Shown here in pieces: positions 17,153-25,492 of a stretch of DNA of 64,000 bases. Position 1 is the stretch's first letter, and every line of letters starts with the position of its first letter. Made by a program: the position numbers and the translations under genes. The notes beneath the pieces were generated by a model. It saw nothing but the letters and a program-made list of their open reading frames with translations. It did no database searches and had not been told where the DNA came from. This DNA comes from an uncultured Sunxiuqinia sp. Lineage in GTDB: Bacteria > Bacteroidota > Bacteroidia > Bacteroidales > Prolixibacteraceae. The stretch is taken from assembly GCF_947495665.1 (NCBI RefSeq), contig NZ_CANLZV010000004.1, positions 1 through 64,000 on the forward strand. The letters are read 5' to 3'.

Positions 17153-18430
17153 TTAGTTTTCCTTGGTTCCAAATTTGGGATCAATCTTCAGGAAGTTGAT
17201 AATAATGAATCCAGGAATGGTACAAACCATTACCCACACAAAGAAGTACTGATACCCGATCAGCTCTTGAATCCAGCCACTGACCATACCCGGCAACATC
17301 ATCCCTAAAGCCATAAATCCCGTACATAAAGCATAGTGCGCCGTTTTGTGCTTGCCTTCCGATAGGTAAATCATAAAAAGCATGTATGCCGTAAAACCAA
17401 AGCCGTAGCCAAACTGCTCTACCACTACTGATGCCGTAATAACGGCCAGGTTTTGCGTTTGCATGAAAGCCAAAAACACATAGACCAGGTTGGGCAGGTT
17501 CATGGCCAGTACCATGGGCCAAAGCCACGCTTTAATCCCATGCTTCGACACGGCAATTCCACCCAGAATTCCGCCTATCGTTAAAGCAATAATACCGGCT
17601 GTTCCATACACAAAGCCAATGTTACTGGTGGTTAGCGCCAGACCGCCTTCGGCCAGGTCATCCAACAAGAAAGGAGATGCCAGCTTCACCAGTTGCGCTT
17701 CACCCAAACGAAAAACCAGAATGAAAATAAGGGCCACTCCAATGCCTTCTTTTTTGAAAAAAGAGGTAAAGGTTCCTACAAACTCACGCATCACCTCGTT
17801 GATACTTTGATGTTCGCGCTTGGCATCACTTGTTGGATAGGGCAAAATAAACAGGTGCCACAAACAAAAAGCAGCAAAAAGAGCGGCAAAAATAAAAAAG
17901 GTAATACTCCAGGCCCAGGAGGTATTTTCAGCAATGCTTTCCATGTGCCCCGCCAGAATGACCAGCGGTCCTTGGCCGGCCAACATGGCAAACCGATAAA
18001 AGGTATTGCGAATTCCCACAAAAAAAGCCTGATCATGTTTCGACAATCCCAACATGTAAAACCCGTCAGCAGCAATATCATGTGTAGCCGAACTAAAAGC
18101 CATTAACCACAAAAAAGCCAAACTGTACTGAAAAAAGTTTGCCATGGGCAGGGTAAAGGCCACTCCGGCCAGCGCCGCACCAACCACCAGCTGCATGCTG
18201 ATAATCCAAAACCGCTTGGTTCGCAGGTTGTCCACAATTGGGCTCCAGATCGGCTTAATTACCCAGGGCAAATACAACCAACTGGTATATAAAGCAATGT
18301 CGGTATTGGAAATATCCAACCGTTTGTACATAATTACCGACACGGTCATCACAAAAACATAGGGTAAGCCTTCGGCGAAATACAAAGAGGGGATCCATGC
18401 CCAGGCATTGCGAGTGGTTGCTTTTTTCAT
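17153..18430 (-). CDS. AmpG-like MFS permease (anhydromuropeptide importer)
   Basis: 425 residues with about 12 hydrophobic segments. The N-terminus NAWAWIPSLYFAEGLPYVFVMTVSVIMYKRLD, the SSATHDIAADGFYM loop and KPIWSPIVDN are typical of the AmpG/acetyl-CoA-transporter branch of the major facilitator superfamily. AmpG imports GlcNAc-anhydroMurNAc-peptides from the periplasm for cell-wall recycling. It is the last gene of the minus-strand cluster, 143 bases after the SpoIID/LytB gene, and this context of glycan and peptidoglycan-type enzymes supports the call. Exact cargo, muropeptide or free sugar, is inference. Confidence 0.85.
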   Translation of the reverse strand: MKKATTRNAWAWIPSLYFAEGLPYVFVMTVSVIMYKRLDISNTDIALYTSWLYLPWVIKPIWSPIVDNLRTKRFWIISMQLVVGAALAGVAFTLPMANFFQYSLAFLWLMAFSSATHDIAADGFYMLGLSKHDQAFFVGIRNTFYRFAMLAGQGPLVILAGHMESIAENTSWAWSITFFIFAALFAAFCLWHLFILPYPTSDAKREHQSINEVMREFVGTFTSFFKKEGIGVALIFILVFRLGEAQLVKLASPFLLDDLAEGGLALTTSNIGFVYGTAGIIALTIGGILGGIAVSKHGIKAWLWPMVLAMNLPNLVYVFLAFMQTQNLAVITASVVVEQFGYGFGFTAYMLFMIYLSEGKHKTAHYALCTGFMALGMMLPGMVSGWIQELIGYQYFFVWVMVCTIPGFIIINFLKIDPKFGTKEN

Positions 18431-18573
18431 GAAGAAAGATTTTCGTTAGGATAAGTCTGTAAAATAATAATTTTTTATTGTTTTATTGGCTAATCAAGCT
18501 GGTTTCCGGCTAAGGCTCCGGTCAGACACACTTTACACGGTCACCAAACTGGATACAACAACTTCAGCAAAAG

Positions 18574-19908
18574 TTAATAGCGTTTTTTCAACTGCGCCCC
18601 GCGAAAGTAATGTTTCAAAATAGCCTGGTAGTCATAGCCCTTCTCCCCCATAACCGCGGCACCAATCTGACAAAGACCTACGCCATGTCCCCATCCCGCT
18701 CCAATCAAACGAAAGCGCTGAGGGATCCCTTCTTCTTCATCCAAGTGATCAACAACAAAAGCCGAACTATACAGGTGTGACTCGGACAAGGCACGCCGAA
18801 TTTCCAACTCCTTTCCAATTGTCATGGTTCGTTGGGTACCCGTAATTTTGAGTTTGATCAAACGCGATGAGTGTCCACGTTCAACCGGTTCTAGCCGGAT
18901 CAGCTGACCAAAATCAATTCCCGTTTTTTTGCGAATCAAAGCTGAAAGTTCTTCTTGCGAATACTCCACCTGCCAACGATAAAAGTCGGCCGTTGCCTGG
19001 TCAAAATCGGGAAGAACCTGCGACAGCACCTGCTTGTCATCGGTATTGCAGAATGCGGGAGGGCTGCTCCGAATCCATTTGTCAGCTTCATCCTCTTTCC
19101 GCAAATCCACACAGGTTGTTTCCGCTTGATCCGAATCAACCACTTTCGTCAGGTAACTGTGGTAAACCGGTTCCCATACATTCTCAAAATTCTCCGAAAT
19201 TCCCCCACAACATTTAGAGAAACGGGCGTCACAAATGTCCTCATTCAGCAACAGCACTTCGCCCAGGGTTTCATCAATTGCCTGGCTGGCCTTATCACTT
19301 ATAATTTTAGTAATTCCCTGGTAGCGCTGACAATGATCATCAGCACACACATCAAACAAAGTATGATCCTCGCGATCGTACCAGCGAATCAATTCGCCAT
19401 CGGTTTGCACGCTGGTTTGATAGTTTGTTGCCCGGGCTTTAAGTTTTTTGCTTTTTTCGATTTGAGCCAGCAACCAGCTACGCGAAATCACGGCATGCGC
19501 CTTCAGCAGCTCGGGAGAACTGGTCGCACTCATTTCCGAAGAAATGACCGAACGCAAGTATTCTTCCAAAGGAACCCGGTTGACAGCCCGTACCTTGCCC
19601 GCCTCAACCAGCAATTTCAGGTCACCGCAAAAACGTTGATTTTCCTTTTGTTCCCAGTGAAAATCGATCCCAATGATGACATCCTCCAACAAAAAGGAAT
19701 CCGCCGGAGAGTTGGCTTGAAAAATAAACTCCCGTCCTTTCAGGCTTGTTCCGTCCGCAGTGGTCAATTCAATTTCACCGTTCAGTAAACTTCCTTCGAA
19801 ACGCGATCCCAAAAGCCCATTGGGCAAAGCATAGTTGCCATCTAACTCAAAAGTGATTTTTTTTTCGGCCAGAATACCGACTTCAATTTCAGGTTGCTTG
19901 TTCATCAT
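18574..19908 (-). CDS. SpoIID/LytB-domain protein, probable peptidoglycan-acting enzyme
   Basis: 444 residues. The SpoIID domain covers about 95-430: VNRVPLEEYLRSVISSEMSATSSPELLKAHAVISRSWL carries the conserved Glu of SSEM, the lytic-transglycosylase residue in SpoIID, and GAGWGHGVGLCQIGAAVMGEKGYDYQAILKHYF is the C-terminal signature. Several cysteines (DVCADDHC, RFSKCCGG) may bind metal, as in SpoIID. It begins MMNKQPEIEVGILAEKKITFEL with no signal peptide and no membrane segment, which is odd for an enzyme of the cell wall; it may work on fragments imported by the AmpG-like permease. Two ATG codons in a row open the frame. It lies 25 bases after the DUF4922 gene. Confidence 0.88.
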   Translation of the reverse strand: MMNKQPEIEVGILAEKKITFELDGNYALPNGLLGSRFEGSLLNGEIELTTADGTSLKGREFIFQANSPADSFLLEDVIIGIDFHWEQKENQRFCGDLKLLVEAGKVRAVNRVPLEEYLRSVISSEMSATSSPELLKAHAVISRSWLLAQIEKSKKLKARATNYQTSVQTDGELIRWYDREDHTLFDVCADDHCQRYQGITKIISDKASQAIDETLGEVLLLNEDICDARFSKCCGGISENFENVWEPVYHSYLTKVVDSDQAETTCVDLRKEDEADKWIRSSPPAFCNTDDKQVLSQVLPDFDQATADFYRWQVEYSQEELSALIRKKTGIDFGQLIRLEPVERGHSSRLIKLKITGTQRTMTIGKELEIRRALSESHLYSSAFVVDHLDEEEGIPQRFRLIGAGWGHGVGLCQIGAAVMGEKGYDYQAILKHYFRGAQLKKRY

Positions 19909-19933
19909 CGTTCGTTTTTTTTCGGGCCTGTCA

Positions 19934-20908
19934 CTAAGGCCTTTGTTTTATCTTAGCTTTTAACTCCTCAAAATCCGCATCATTAATCGATACTTGTTCG
20001 TAAATGTCACGTAAGTCATCGGCAGTCAGTTGTTCAAAATCTTCCTTTCGGGGTAAAATAACCAGCCCGCCCATTTCTACCGAAGCTGGACTCAGCAGAA
20101 TCTGGCCAGCCCCTTCAGCAAAAAACTGTCTCGGGCGTTGCTGATCTCTCGGAAAGAGAATCAGTTCCCATTCATTCGCCCGATAGTTGGCCAGCAGATT
20201 CATCATCGGCTCACCATCCTGCCCCCGTTCATCCAGGAAACCGCGTATCCGGTTCATCTGGACTTGCAGGGCTTCCTTTGATGCCGACCGGAAATAAAGC
20301 AGTTTCCGAAGATAGTTCCCCCCAACAGCCACAAGACGGGTCTTTTCATCCTGAAAAAGAACTTCGCCCCAACGGTTGGCCACTTCTTCAATTTCAGAAT
20401 TGATGGGCATCAACTGATGCTTGCCGGCCTGAAAGTGGAAATGATCCGGCGCGGAAGCCCCGCATTTGGGGCCGTTGTAAAAAACGGTATACTCTGGTAA
20501 TTGTCGGCTCAACTCCAGTAAATCGGGGAAATAAGTGGCTATTTCCTGCGGCAAATGACGATTCAGAGGAATGGTCAAGTGCTTCTCGAAAATCGGGAAA
20601 GGATTAATCAACACCGTATAATCTTCGCCAAAGGGCAGTCCCCGTTGTTCGGGCGGACGACTGTTGGCACATAAAAAACAAGCGCGTTGCTGAATGGAAT
20701 GGGCATCGGTTTTGGCGGCAGAACTCCGAATTCTCTCCGGGTTAAACTGAAGTTGAATTTTAAACCCCTCAAACGAAATCGTTCGCGACTGCACTTGCTG
20801 CAAGCCCGAAAAGTTGGTTTTGGCTAACGGCCATGCTTGCTTTTGCTGCTCCAGCAAGGCATCTACCCTAAATTCAAAGTCCGACTGTTCCATGCCCGAT
20901 TCCTGCAT
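19934..20908 (-). CDS. DUF4922 protein, HIT/GalT-superfamily nucleotidyltransferase or phosphorylase
   Basis: 324 residues, predicted cytoplasmic. GPKCGASAPDHFHFQAG at about 150-167 is the HxHxQ motif of the GalT / Ap4A phosphorylase / GDP-L-galactose phosphorylase branch of the HIT superfamily, where the middle His forms a nucleotidyl-enzyme bond. FLCANSRPPEQRGL and YTVLINPFPIFEKHLTI also fit that fold. The substrate is not known. Given an AmpG-like importer and a glycosyltransferase in the operon, transfer between a nucleotide and a salvaged amino-sugar phosphate is an attractive guess. The start codon shares one base with the stop of the upstream gene (TAATG), indicating coupled translation. 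Confidence 0.8.
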   Translation of the reverse strand: MQESGMEQSDFEFRVDALLEQQKQAWPLAKTNFSGLQQVQSRTISFEGFKIQLQFNPERIRSSAAKTDAHSIQQRACFLCANSRPPEQRGLPFGEDYTVLINPFPIFEKHLTIPLNRHLPQEIATYFPDLLELSRQLPEYTVFYNGPKCGASAPDHFHFQAGKHQLMPINSEIEEVANRWGEVLFQDEKTRLVAVGGNYLRKLLYFRSASKEALQVQMNRIRGFLDERGQDGEPMMNLLANYRANEWELILFPRDQQRPRQFFAEGAGQILLSPASVEMGGLVILPRKEDFEQLTADDLRDIYEQVSINDADFEELKAKIKQRP

Positions 20909-22356
20909 TAATTTTGATTCGCTTTCAGACGGGCTTTCAGCTCAAAGGTGCGCAAGCTGTCTTTGTACGCATTGTGGGCATTTTGCTTGGCAATGTCCAA
21001 CGACGCGTCTGAGTTGTCTTCCCAGCGACGGCAACGGTAAATAGCCTGGTAAATCCGGCCAATTTTCCAGGTTCTGGAAATGGCCAGTCCCACCGCATAA
21101 TCTTCACCATAACTGGTATTTGGAATTCGGATTTCGCGCAAAACAGGCGTATAGAAAGCACGCGGCGCACCCAGTCCGTTAATGCGTAAGGCGTTATTGG
21201 GGCCGTTCTCGGGGGTCCATTCTTTGTGATCAATCAGCCCCGGAGGAATTTCTTCCAAGGCAAAGTTGCACATCTGGTACGAGCCAATGACCATCGCACA
21301 TTTTTCTTCATAGAACTTGTCCACCACCTGTTGCAAGGTCGTTTCATCAAAATACAAATCATCGCTATCCAGCTGGACGGCAAACCGACCACATTGGGGG
21401 TGAAACACAGCTTCATTCCAGCATCCGCCAATCCCCAAATCAAGCGAATCCGGAATCAGGTGAATTAAGCGTTCATCGGAATATTCCTGAAGCAAGGCAG
21501 TCGTTCCATCCGTAGAATGATTATCCACGACAATCAGGTTGAAGGGGAAATTCGTTTTTTGGGCCAGCACCGAATCCACGGCATCCCGAATGGTTTTAAT
21601 CCGGTTACGAACAGGAATAACCACAGTGGCCTCAACCGGGAAATCGCCCGAGAATTCAACCGGTTTGAAATTAGGCTGCAAAAATCCACCGATTTTCTTC
21701 AAATGATCGGTACAAGCCTGTTCCATTTCCACCTGCTTTTCGCGGGCATTGCCACTCACATAGTCAAACTGCTTTTCACCCGACAGCCGCGTATCCGTTT
21801 CCGTCATGCTGAATAAAAATTCCGGCACACGACACAACTCGCCCATTCTCGAAGCCAGCAGACGCAAGGCATAATAACCAGCATGCTGATAAGAGGCCTG
21901 CTCTTTTTCGGTAAAAGCTTTCAGCACCTCTTTCCGGAAAAACTGAACCGGTCCAAAGTTAAAATCATCACGTAAACTTCCGGCTTGATAATCAATCACC
22001 GGATGATTGGAACGAACGCCTTCCTTGAACTCATAATAATCGGTATAAAGCATGGCTGCCTGACTGGCCTCCGCCAACTGCAACAAGCGTTCCAAGGCAT
22101 AATCCCCCACTCCCAGCTGGGTGGGTTGCAAAGCCAGCAAGGCATACGAAGCCGTTGTTTTTTCAGCAATAAGCCGAATACTGTCTGTTGCCAAAAGCTG
22201 ATTCGTCACCAAAGTTTCGGCCCCATCCAGCGTAACCGGCTGAGGGCTTAACACAAATACCGACTGAACCAGTGGTGACCTTCTCAAACATTCAATGGCT
22301 TGGCGGGTTTCCCCAGTTCCGGAAAACGCGATGAAACAATCTATCTTCGGATTCAT
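20908..22356 (-). CDS. Tandem GT-A glycosyltransferase
   Basis: 482 residues, cytoplasmic. Residues about 245-450 are a family-2 glycosyltransferase: [42 protein letters not shown] (the DxD-like metal site), then GED and RRWEDN near the acceptor site. Residues 1-200 look like a second, diverged GT-A or nucleotidyltransferase-like fold ([27 protein letters not shown]), without an obvious complete active site. It starts 6 bases after the stop of the hydrolase gene and overlaps the next start by one base. Donor and acceptor are unknown; the cluster suggests a salvage or cell-envelope glycan role. Confidence 0.82.
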   Translation of the reverse strand: MNPKIDCFIAFSGTGETRQAIECLRRSPLVQSVFVLSPQPVTLDGAETLVTNQLLATDSIRLIAEKTTASYALLALQPTQLGVGDYALERLLQLAEASQAAMLYTDYYEFKEGVRSNHPVIDYQAGSLRDDFNFGPVQFFRKEVLKAFTEKEQASYQHAGYYALRLLASRMGELCRVPEFLFSMTETDTRLSGEKQFDYVSGNAREKQVEMEQACTDHLKKIGGFLQPNFKPVEFSGDFPVEATVVIPVRNRIKTIRDAVDSVLAQKTNFPFNLIVVDNHSTDGTTALLQEYSDERLIHLIPDSLDLGIGGCWNEAVFHPQCGRFAVQLDSDDLYFDETTLQQVVDKFYEEKCAMVIGSYQMCNFALEEIPPGLIDHKEWTPENGPNNALRINGLGAPRAFYTPVLREIRIPNTSYGEDYAVGLAISRTWKIGRIYQAIYRCRRWEDNSDASLDIAKQNAHNAYKDSLRTFELKARLKANQN

Positions 22357-22362
22357 AGTTTA

Positions 22363-23862
22363 TTACAGTTTTATAATGACAGGTTCAGAGACAGGACTTT
22401 CGTTGTGTAAACGATCCAATCCTGAAACACGGAATTCAAAAATCTCTTTGTTATCCTTCTTGTTGAAGTGTAGCTTTCGCTCCTCAGTAATTTTGTAGAT
22501 AAAGCGTGGATCGTTAGCATCAAACTTTTCCCCGGCCTTATTCCGATACACAATATAGCGCACGGTTTTATCCAACTCCGTCTCCAGTTTATCCGGCCGC
22601 CACTTCAAGGTTTTTCCCCATCCCTTTTTCACTTTTCGGGGAGTAGCCGGTGCCTGGTTGTCAATCCAGTCCATTTCGGGCACAAGCGCGGGGTACGTAT
22701 AAAGTTTGGTTTGCAGGCTATCCTGAAAACCTAGTATGTCGCGGTAAAAATGTTTGGCACTATAGAATGCACTACCATCTATTTCGGGTATTTGACGTGT
22801 AATACGAACCTGATCGGGCAACTGCGTACACTGTCTCCACTCCATAATTCCTGAACCGGGATCGCATTTGTAAAGCGCGTGACCAACATACATGGCCCGC
22901 TCATAACCATGCAGTTTCCACCAGTTAGCCAGGGTTTCAAAATCAACTGCCGGATGCCCGATGTGCCAATAAAGCTGGGGCAGCAGGTAATCAAGCCATC
23001 CCTTCTCCATCCATTTGATAACATCAGCGTACAAATGGTCGTAATTGGTATTTCCGGCTGAAGATTGTGAGCCGCGCTCGTCATCTGCCAAATTTCGCCA
23101 CACCCCAAATGGGCTGATTCCAAATTTCACCCAAGGTTTTACCGACTTAATGGCCTTGCTCAACTTCTCAATGGTTAAGTCCACATTCTCCCGTCGCCAG
23201 TCTTCCAGTTGATCTTCGGTATATTCACCCCGGTAATTTTTAAACGAGGTTGAATCAGGAAAAGCTTCCCCAATAATCGGGTATGGATAAAAGTAATCGT
23301 CAAAATGAATAGCATCCACATCATAACGACGCACCACATCAATCACGACATCGGTAATAAACTGACGTGTTTCAGGTAGTCCCGGATCAAAATACAGCGA
23401 GTTCCCGTATTTTACTACCCAGTATGGTTTCTGAAACGCAATATGATTTGCAGCAAGGGGCTCATCGTATTTCAAGGCCACCCGAAAAGGATTAAACCAA
23501 GCATGAAACTCCATGTTTCGTTTATGACACTCATCAATCCAAAATTGTAACGGATCGTAGCCCGGATCGCCTCCTGGGGTGCCCGTTAAATAGCGGGACC
23601 AAGGTTCTATATCGGATGGATAAAAGGTATCGGATGCAGGACGCATCTGAAAAATGACGGCATTCAGTCCAACTTGCTGAAGCTTATCCAGCAACACCAA
23701 AGCTTCCTTTTGTTGACTGGCAACACTCAGCCCGGGCTTCGAAGGCCAGTCGATGTTGGCAACCGTAGCTATCCAGGCAGCCCTGAATTCGCGTTTTAGG
23801 TTTTGTTGTGAAAAACCGGAGAGAAAACAAAAAACCAATACCAAACTTAGTTTTGCGCGCAT
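22363..23862 (-). CDS. Family-10-like glycosylhydrolase (GHL10/DUF187), secreted
   Basis: 499 residues with a signal peptide (LSLVLVFCFLSGFSQQ). Residues about 25-340 form the GHL10 TIM barrel, recognised by REFRAAWIATVANIDWPSKPGL, LQQVGLNAVIFQMRPASDTFY, FHAWFNPFRVAL, VDAIHFDDYFYPYP and WLDYLLPQLYWHIGH. The Asp-rich IHFDDYFYPYP strand is where the catalytic acids are expected. A fibronectin-like tail (about 410-499) carries YRNKAGEKF and GLDRLHNESPVS. Relatives act in the periplasm on cell-wall or exopolysaccharide glycans. It is the first gene of the five-gene minus-strand operon. Confidence 0.87.
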   Translation of the reverse strand: MRAKLSLVLVFCFLSGFSQQNLKREFRAAWIATVANIDWPSKPGLSVASQQKEALVLLDKLQQVGLNAVIFQMRPASDTFYPSDIEPWSRYLTGTPGGDPGYDPLQFWIDECHKRNMEFHAWFNPFRVALKYDEPLAANHIAFQKPYWVVKYGNSLYFDPGLPETRQFITDVVIDVVRRYDVDAIHFDDYFYPYPIIGEAFPDSTSFKNYRGEYTEDQLEDWRRENVDLTIEKLSKAIKSVKPWVKFGISPFGVWRNLADDERGSQSSAGNTNYDHLYADVIKWMEKGWLDYLLPQLYWHIGHPAVDFETLANWWKLHGYERAMYVGHALYKCDPGSGIMEWRQCTQLPDQVRITRQIPEIDGSAFYSAKHFYRDILGFQDSLQTKLYTYPALVPEMDWIDNQAPATPRKVKKGWGKTLKWRPDKLETELDKTVRYIVYRNKAGEKFDANDPRFIYKITEERKLHFNKKDNKEIFEFRVSGLDRLHNESPVSEPVIIKL

Positions 23863-24181
23863 ACATTCGATTTTAAGGTCATTTCATTCGAGCCATAAAA
23901 TTAGGCCTATTCTCTAATATTCTACACTCAAATAAACATCAATCGGATCGCATAAAAACAGGCATCCGTTTGAAAAGTCACTAAACTACTGATATTGTTA
24001 GAACTAATCAAATGCCAACTCATGCGAAACTTGTAATTAATGATTTACAGCATATTTTTCGCGTTCCATAAGCAGCCTGCTATTAGTTAAATGCAGCCAC
24101 TTCTCCGCTCTAAAAGTTCACGATCAATCTTAAATTGCAGTTAAACAAGTGCTATTCAGAAAAGATTATTCAAAAATATCA

Positions 24182-24213
24182 TTGCACAGCTTTTGATTTT
24201 TTTGGTATCTTTG
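24182..24213 (+). promoter_or_regulatory. Promoter of the 24.2-kb small RNA
   Basis: TTG (24182-24184), 21-base spacer, then TATCTTTG (24206-24213), a full match to the Bacteroidota consensus. No protein start follows within a plausible leader, but a structured region ending in a terminator does. Confidence 0.65.
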
Positions 24214-24218
24214 AAGCG

Positions 24219-24396
24219 AAATCGAAATGTACTTGTTTTACGACAAGTATATTAGTAGCAAGCTGGGAGTTCGTTGTCTTTACGGACAACACACCACAAT
24301 TCCCGGTAAGCTCATGGTTTATTAGGTTTAGTTGGTTTAGGTTAGTTCCCCGAGAGATCGGGGCGGAAAAGGCAGTCAGAGGACTGCCTTTTTGTC
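24219..24396 (+). ncRNA. Candidate structured small RNA of about 175 nt
   Basis: Bounded by a consensus promoter and an intrinsic terminator. Hairpins: ACTTGT/ACAAGT (24231-24248), a composite stem AGCT-GGGA/TCCC-AGCT (24261-24312) containing GTTGTC/GACAAC (24273-24290), CCCCG/CGGGG (24348-24363) and the terminator stem GGCAGTC/GACTGCC (24371-24388) followed by five T. Two of the loops are the same hexamer, TTTACG. A single-stranded stretch with two near-identical GGTTTAG words (about 24320-24345) could be a pairing seed. An 88-codon frame crosses it but resembles nothing. It does not match tmRNA, RNase P or SRP RNA as I know them; the Bacteroidota 6S-Flavo RNA was not excluded. The rest of 23863-24565 shows nothing recognisable. 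Confidence 0.55.
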
Positions 24397-24565
24397 TTTA
24401 ATAGACTTTATACAATAGGGAGCTTCAAAGTCCGTAAATCCTGAAAAAGAATTACAAAAAGGCCTCCACCCTCCAAGTAATTTCAAGCATAAACTTTCTA
24501 TCTTTATGGATCTCACGAAAAAATTACCCATTTCGTATAAACTCATAACATTCAACCTGTAATTC

Positions 24566-25393
24566 ATGAAAAACAAAAGCTTTCTTTTCACGGTCTTCTT
24601 TACGCTCTCCATCAGTCTTTTCGCTTGGAGCACCAATAAGAAATCACTGCCGTCCATTGCAACAAAGCAAGCCATCCGGGTGATGACCTACAATATCCAT
24701 CACGCCAATCCTCCCGGAGAAGCGGGGGTGATTGATTTGGATGCCATTGCCCAGGTTATTCGCGACTCGAAAGCAGATTTGATTGCCGTTCAGGAGCTGG
24801 ATAGCGCAGCAGAACGTTCACAAAATCAATTTCAACTGGAAATCCTGGCTCAAAAGCTGGATATGAATTTCCACTTTTTCCGCTCAATTCCTTTAGGAGA
24901 GGGATCATACGGTGTTGGTGTTTTATCTCGTTTCCCGATCAGCCAGGCACAAACAATCAAACTGCCCGAGCAGGCCGAGCACGATGCCGAAGATCGGGTG
25001 TTAGGCCTGGTTCTTGTTCAACTTTCGGATGAGCAGAAAATCTATTTCGCCTCGACACACTGGGATTACAAACACCTGGAAAACCGACTGCTTCAGGCGG
25101 AAAAAACCAATACGATTGCCTCTCAGCTTGATGCGCCGTTAATCATCGGCGGTGACTTTAATGATGTGACGGAATCCAAACCCATGGATGTGTTGCGTGA
25201 AGTATTCACCGATGCCAGCAAGGAGTTTGCCCTAACCATTCCTACAGTAAATCCAAAGAAAAGAATTGATCACATTCTTTATACCAACCCCAAAAGATTC
25301 AAAATAGGCTCCGAAGCAGTGATTACTTCTCCACTGGCCCAAAAAGCATCCGACCATCTTCCCTACTGGGTTGACCTGGTTATCGCGGACTAG
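24566..25393 (+). CDS. Endonuclease/exonuclease/phosphatase-family protein, exported
   Basis: 275 residues with an N-terminal signal or anchor segment (FLFTVFFTLSISLFAWS). The EEP fold is shown by VMTYNIHHANPP, DLIAVQELD (metal-binding Glu), ASTHWDYK, LIIGGDFND (catalytic Asp and Asn) and the terminal ASDHLPYWVDL His motif. All catalytic residues are present. Exported Bacteroidota members are usually annotated as phosphodiesterases or phosphatases acting on lipids, sugars or DNA outside the cytoplasm; the substrate is not determinable. It is monocistronic and ends at a strong terminator. Confidence 0.88.
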   Translation: MKNKSFLFTVFFTLSISLFAWSTNKKSLPSIATKQAIRVMTYNIHHANPPGEAGVIDLDAIAQVIRDSKADLIAVQELDSAAERSQNQFQLEILAQKLDMNFHFFRSIPLGEGSYGVGVLSRFPISQAQTIKLPEQAEHDAEDRVLGLVLVQLSDEQKIYFASTHWDYKHLENRLLQAEKTNTIASQLDAPLIIGGDFNDVTESKPMDVLREVFTDASKEFALTIPTVNPKKRIDHILYTNPKRFKIGSEAVITSPLAQKASDHLPYWVDLVIAD

Positions 25394-25410
25394 TCTTCCA
25401 TAAAATGAGC

Positions 25411-25462
25411 AAGGCCATCTCCAAACCTCTTTTGATACTTGAGTTTGGGGATGGCCTTTTTA
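25411..25462. terminator. Bidirectional intrinsic terminator
   Basis: AAGGCCATC-CCAAAC pairs with GTTTGG-ATGGCCTT with small internal mismatches, followed by a T-run. It lies between the EEP-family gene and the convergent mfd. Confidence 0.85.
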
Positions 25463-25492
25463 TTTTTCCAATGGCAACCGAGCTGCCCAAAT

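Noticed and set aside
18955-19788. 277-codon plus-strand frame
   Set aside because: Antisense shadow of the SpoIID/LytB gene; no recognisable domain.
24219-24396. tmRNA, RNase P or SRP RNA identity for the small RNA
   Set aside because: Length, missing CCA-type ends and missing conserved SRP/RNase P motifs do not fit; it is left as an unnamed candidate.
24135-24401. 88-codon frame across the 24.2-kb region
   Set aside because: It starts before the promoter of the small RNA, crosses hairpins and the terminator stem, and resembles no protein.
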